NCBI GenBank assembly: GCA_937923225.1
Contig: CALAKR010000401.1
Coordinates: forward strand, 1-7,767
DNA from: an uncultured Aquabacterium sp.
Lineage (GTDB): Bacteria > Pseudomonadota > Gammaproteobacteria > Burkholderiales > Burkholderiaceae_C
DNA: 7,767 nucleotides
Direction of reading: 5' to 3'
In this document: positions 4,888-7,767 of the stretch, piece after piece
How positions within the stretch are numbered: position 1 is the stretch's first letter
Layout of the letters: each line of letters opens with the position of its first letter
Position numbers and translations under genes: made by a program
Notes under the pieces: generated by a model
Databases searched by the model: none
What the model saw: only the letters and a program-made list of their open reading frames with translations
What the model was told of the DNA's origin: nothing

Positions 4888-7767
4888 GGGGAGGTCGCTC
4901 CTTGTGGGGTAAGAGGCGCGGCGCTGGTGGGGCCGCTGTCGGCGGCCAGGTCGTCCACGGCCAGGGCATAGCTCTGCAGGTCGAAGCGCTGCACGTGGCC
5001 GCGCAGTACGGCGGTGGTGGCGGCGTAGGCCGTGTCCAGGCGGTCGATCTCGTCGAGCTTCTCCAGGATGCCGCGCACATAGCCCATCTCGCCCAGTTCA
5101 CGCAGCACGGCCAGGCTGTCGTCGGGCAACTGGTCGCTGCCGTTGGCTTGGGGCATGGCAGCGGCATCGGGGGGCTCGGTGGTGAACCACGTCAGGTCCA
5201 GCCGGGTGCGGATGCGTTCGAGCAGGTCATCGACCTTGAAGGGCTTGATGATGAAATCTTCGCGGCCGATGCCCAGTTCATCTTGCGGATCCATGTGGAA
5301 GGCGTTGGCCGACACGATCAGGATGGGCGCCTGGCTGATGTGGTTGGCGCGCAGCAGGCGGGCGGTCTCCCAGCCGTCCAGCCCGGGCATGTCGATGTCC
5401 ATCAGGATCAGGTCGGGGTTGACCTGGCCGGCGATGCGCAGCGCATCCAGCCCCGAGGCGGCTGGCGACACGCTGAAGCCCAGCGGCTCCAGCAGATCGC
5501 AGGCCAGTTGGCGGTCCACGGCGGCATCGTCCACCACCATCAGGCGGCGGCGCTCGCCGTGGTAGCCGCTGATGTGGTGGGGCAGGGGCGGCAGGTCGGC
5601 GGCCTGCGGGTGCAGGATCGCCGGCAGGAACAGGCGCACCGTGAAGGTCGAGCCCACGCCCACCTGGCTGCGCACGCTGAGCTCGCCGCCCATCATGTCG
5701 GTCAGCATGCGCGAGATGGTCAGGCCCAGGCCCACGCCGCCCACGGCCGCGGTGGGGCTGTCGCTGCGGTCCACGCGCTCGAAGGGCTGGAAGATGCGGT
5801 CCAGGTCTTCGGTGGGGATGCCGGGGCCGGAATCCTGCACCTCCATCACGGCGATCTCGCTGGCGTACTCCACGCGGAAGGATACGCGCCCGCTGGGCGT
5901 GTACTTGAGCGCGTTGCCCAGCAGGTTGATCAGGATCTGCGCGATGCGCTTGCGGTCGCCGCGTACAGCGGGTGGCAGGCGGTGCGTGGCGCGGTACTCG
6001 AAGGCGATGCCCTTGCGGCGCGCCTCCAGCTGGAACATGTCCGAGAGCTGGTTGAGAAAATCGCCCAGCGGGATCTCGCTGTTGACCAGGCGCAGGCGGC
6101 GTGTCTCGATGCGGGCGATGTCGAGCAGGCCATCGATCAGCGAGACCACGTGGTCGCCGCTCTGGCGGATCACCTCCAGCGCGGCGCGACGGTGTGCGGG
6201 CAGGCCCTGTTCGCGCTCCAGGATCTGCGCGTAGCCCAGGATGCTGTTGAGCGGTGTTCGCAGCTCGTGGCTGATGTTGGTCAGGAAGCGGCTCTTGGCC
6301 AGGTTGGCCTGGTCGGCGGCCTGTCGTGCGGCCTGCAGTTGCTTGTCGGTCACCTCGTGGGCCTGGATCTCGTCCATCAGCAGGGTGGCCTGGCGGTTGG
6401 ATTCGTCCTGCGCTACGCGGCGGCTGTCACTCGAGAGCAGCAGCCAGCACACGCCGATGGCCATCACCAGCAACAGCAGCGCACACGTGATCTTGATGTT
6501 GATGAGGTTCCAGTGCGCGGGCGAGCCGGGGGCCAGCTCGAACAGGATGTGCGCTTCCTGCGAGACGATGAAGGACAGCACCGCGCCCAGCACCAGGGCC
6601 AGGATGGACAGGCACAGCAGGTAGTGCATGCGCCGGTTCAGCTCGGTGCCGAACAGCTTGGGCGCGAACTGCTTGAGCTTGTTCCCCACCTGCCGCGCCA
6701 GACTGGCCTCGGCTGGTTTGCAGACGTCTTCGCAGCGGGCATCGAGCGAGCAGCACAGCGAGCAAATGTTGCAGCCGTAGGCGGGGCAGTGGGCCATGTC
6801 CTCGGCCTCGTACGGCTTCTCGCAGATGCCGCAGTTGACCAGGCTGGCCGGCTTGAACGGTGCCTGCTGCCGCGCGATGTAAAAGCGGCCCTTGGTGATC
6901 CAGGCCACCAGCGGTACGCAGCAGAAGGACACGCCGAAGCCGATCACCATGCTGCAGGCCTGCGCCGGCCGGCCGAACACGCCCACGAAGGCGGCCAGGG
7001 CCAGCGCCGTGCCCAGGGCCAGGGATACGAAGCCCACCGGGTTGATGTCGTACAGGTGAGCGCGGCGGAACTCGATGCCCGGCGGGCTCAGGCCCAGCGG
7101 TTTGTTGACCACCAGGTCAGCCACCAGCGCGCCGATCCAGGCCACGGCGAAGTTGGCATAGAAGCCAAGCAGGCCTTCGAGCACCTCGAAGATGCCAACC
7201 TTGATCAGCGCCACGCCGATCAGCACGTTGAACACCAGCCACACCAGCCGGCCCGGGTGCGCGTGTGTGAGCCGCGAGAAGAAGTTGGACCAGGCCAGTG
7301 AGCCCGCGTAGGCATTGACCACAATGATCTTGACCTGCGAGACGATCACGAACAGGCAGGTGAAGCCCACGATCCAGGCTGGATCACCGAACACCTGCGC
7401 GTAGCCGCCCAGGTACATCTGCACCGGTTTGATCGCATCGGCTGGCGCCACGCCCTGGCGGATCACCAGAAAAGCCAGCACCGCGCCGCCCAGCATCTTG
7501 GCCGCACCCAGCACGATCCAGCCGGGGCCGGCGGCCATCAGGGCCACCCACCACTTCCAGTGCTTGCGGCCCTTCTGCGGTTCGGGCATGAAGCGCAGAA
7601 AGTCCACCTGCTCGCCGATCTGCGCCACCATCGAGGCCACCACCACGGCGGCCGAGCCCATCATCAGCCAGTCGAAGTGCCCGTCGTTGATGCCGTAGGA
7701 GGCGGTCATCAGCCCCTGCAATTGCGGCGGCTGCTTGATCCAGAGGTAGACGTAAGGCAGCAGCAGG
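4884..7767 (-). CDS. Hybrid histidine kinase with NCS1-permease sensor domain (5' end cut by window edge)
   Basis: This is an inner-membrane sensor whose frame stays open to the window edge, so the true start lies outside. Residues below count from the TTG at 7721. Residues 1-285 are the later part of an NCS1-type permease (NAYAGSLAWSNFFSR, VVNKPLGLSPPGIEFRRAH), the nucleobase/hydantoin/allantoin transporter family. A module with nine Cys follows (297-334), then two helices (about 366-388 and 408-430) around a short loop, and a helical linker. The kinase is complete: His485 in NISHELRTP, Asn603 in the N-box, DSGPGI (630-635), GVGLGL (662-667). The receiver (about 726-842) has Asp731/Asp732, phospho-acceptor Asp775, Ser804 and Lys826. 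The tail (865-945) is helical but shows no HPt histidine motif. By analogy with CbrA, a permease-fused kinase, it may sense or carry its ligand; which one is unknown. Confidence 0.95.
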   Translation of the reverse strand, partial: LLLPYVYLWIKQPPQLQGLMTASYGINDGHFDWLMMGSAAVVVASMVAQIGEQVDFLRFMPEPQKGRKHWKWWVALMAAGPGWIVLGAAKMLGGAVLAFLVIRQGVAPADAIKPVQMYLGGYAQVFGDPAWIVGFTCLFVIVSQVKIIVVNAYAGSLAWSNFFSRLTHAHPGRLVWLVFNVLIGVALIKVGIFEVLEGLLGFYANFAVAWIGALVADLVVNKPLGLSPPGIEFRRAHLYDINPVGFVSLALGTALALAAFVGVFGRPAQACSMVIGFGVSFCCVPLVAWITKGRFYIARQQAPFKPASLVNCGICEKPYEAEDMAHCPAYGCNICSLCCSLDARCEDVCKPAEASLARQVGNKLKQFAPKLFGTELNRRMHYLLCLSILALVLGAVLSFIVSQEAHILFELAPGSPAHWNLINIKITCALLLLVMAIGVCWLLLSSDSRRVAQDESNRQATLLMDEIQAHEVTDKQLQAARQAADQANLAKSRFLTNISHELRTPLNSILGYAQILEREQGLPAHRRAALEVIRQSGDHVVSLIDGLLDIARIETRRLRLVNSEIPLGDFLNQLSDMFQLEARRKGIAFEYRATHRLPPAVRGDRKRIAQILINLLGNALKYTPSGRVSFRVEYASEIAVMEVQDSGPGIPTEDLDRIFQPFERVDRSDSPTAAVGGVGLGLTISRMLTDMMGGELSVRSQVGVGSTFTVRLFLPAILHPQAADLPPLPHHISGYHGERRRLMVVDDAAVDRQLACDLLEPLGFSVSPAASGLDALRIAGQVNPDLILMDIDMPGLDGWETARLLRANHISQAPILIVSANAFHMDPQDELGIGREDFIIKPFKVDDLLERIRTRLDLTWFTTEPPDAAAMPQANGSDQLPDDSLAVLRELGEMGYVRGILEKLDEIDRLDTAYAATTAVLRGHVQRFDLQSYALAVDDLAADSGPTSAAPLTPQGATSP
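4898..4903 (-). promoter_or_regulatory. Ribosome binding site of the response regulator, inside the kinase gene
   Basis: AAGGAG on the minus strand, 10 bases before the ATG at 4887. Part of it lies in a small inverted repeat, GGAG-CGAC-CTCC (4901-4890), that could mask it until ribosomes translating the kinase open it. It supports the ATG in the ATGA overlap as the start. Confidence 0.7.

Noticed and set aside
4902..7301. A 799-codon open frame on the plus strand opposite the kinase gene.
   Set aside because: Its product is a Gly/Ala/His/Gln/Arg-rich string with no domain pattern, exactly antisense to a gene with complete kinase motifs. Long antisense frames are common in high-GC DNA.

Overview
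The window is high-GC DNA (about two thirds G+C by eye). All six genes I can support lie on the minus strand, so transcription runs from position 7767 towards 1. Protein style and gene combination suggest a betaproteobacterium of the order Burkholderiales: a Tat-exported binding protein of the spermidine/putrescine class, and a transporter-fused hybrid histidine kinase with a LuxR-type partner. That assignment is inference from remembered family resemblance, not a search.

Region 1 (7767-3955) is a two-component system. A very large hybrid histidine kinase, cut by the right edge, has a sensor half that is an NCS1-type (nucleobase/hydantoin/allantoin class) permease. A cysteine-rich module, two more membrane helices, a complete HisKA/HATPase kinase, a receiver domain and a helical tail follow. 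Its stop overlaps (ATGA) the start of a response regulator built as receiver, PAS-like middle and LuxR-type helix-turn-helix.

Region 2 (3954-3815) is a 140-base gap. It holds a 21-base imperfect dyad that could be an operator for the next gene. I see no strong terminator and no convincing sigma70 promoter.

Region 3 (3814-1) is a complete-looking ABC importer of the spermidine/putrescine class: Tat-exported substrate-binding protein, two six-helix permeases with EAA loops, and an ATPase cut by the left edge just after its LSGGQ signature. A good intrinsic terminator hairpin lies between the binding protein and the first permease. It probably lets the binding protein be made in excess over the membrane parts.

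Together the genes read as a sense-and-import unit: the permease-like kinase detects a small molecule (possibly a nitrogen compound), phosphorylates the LuxR-type regulator, and the regulator may control the importer next to it. The ligand and the imported substrate cannot be read from the sequence. No RNA genes, mobile elements, CRISPR arrays or long repeats were seen, and there is no gene-free stretch longer than 140 bases.
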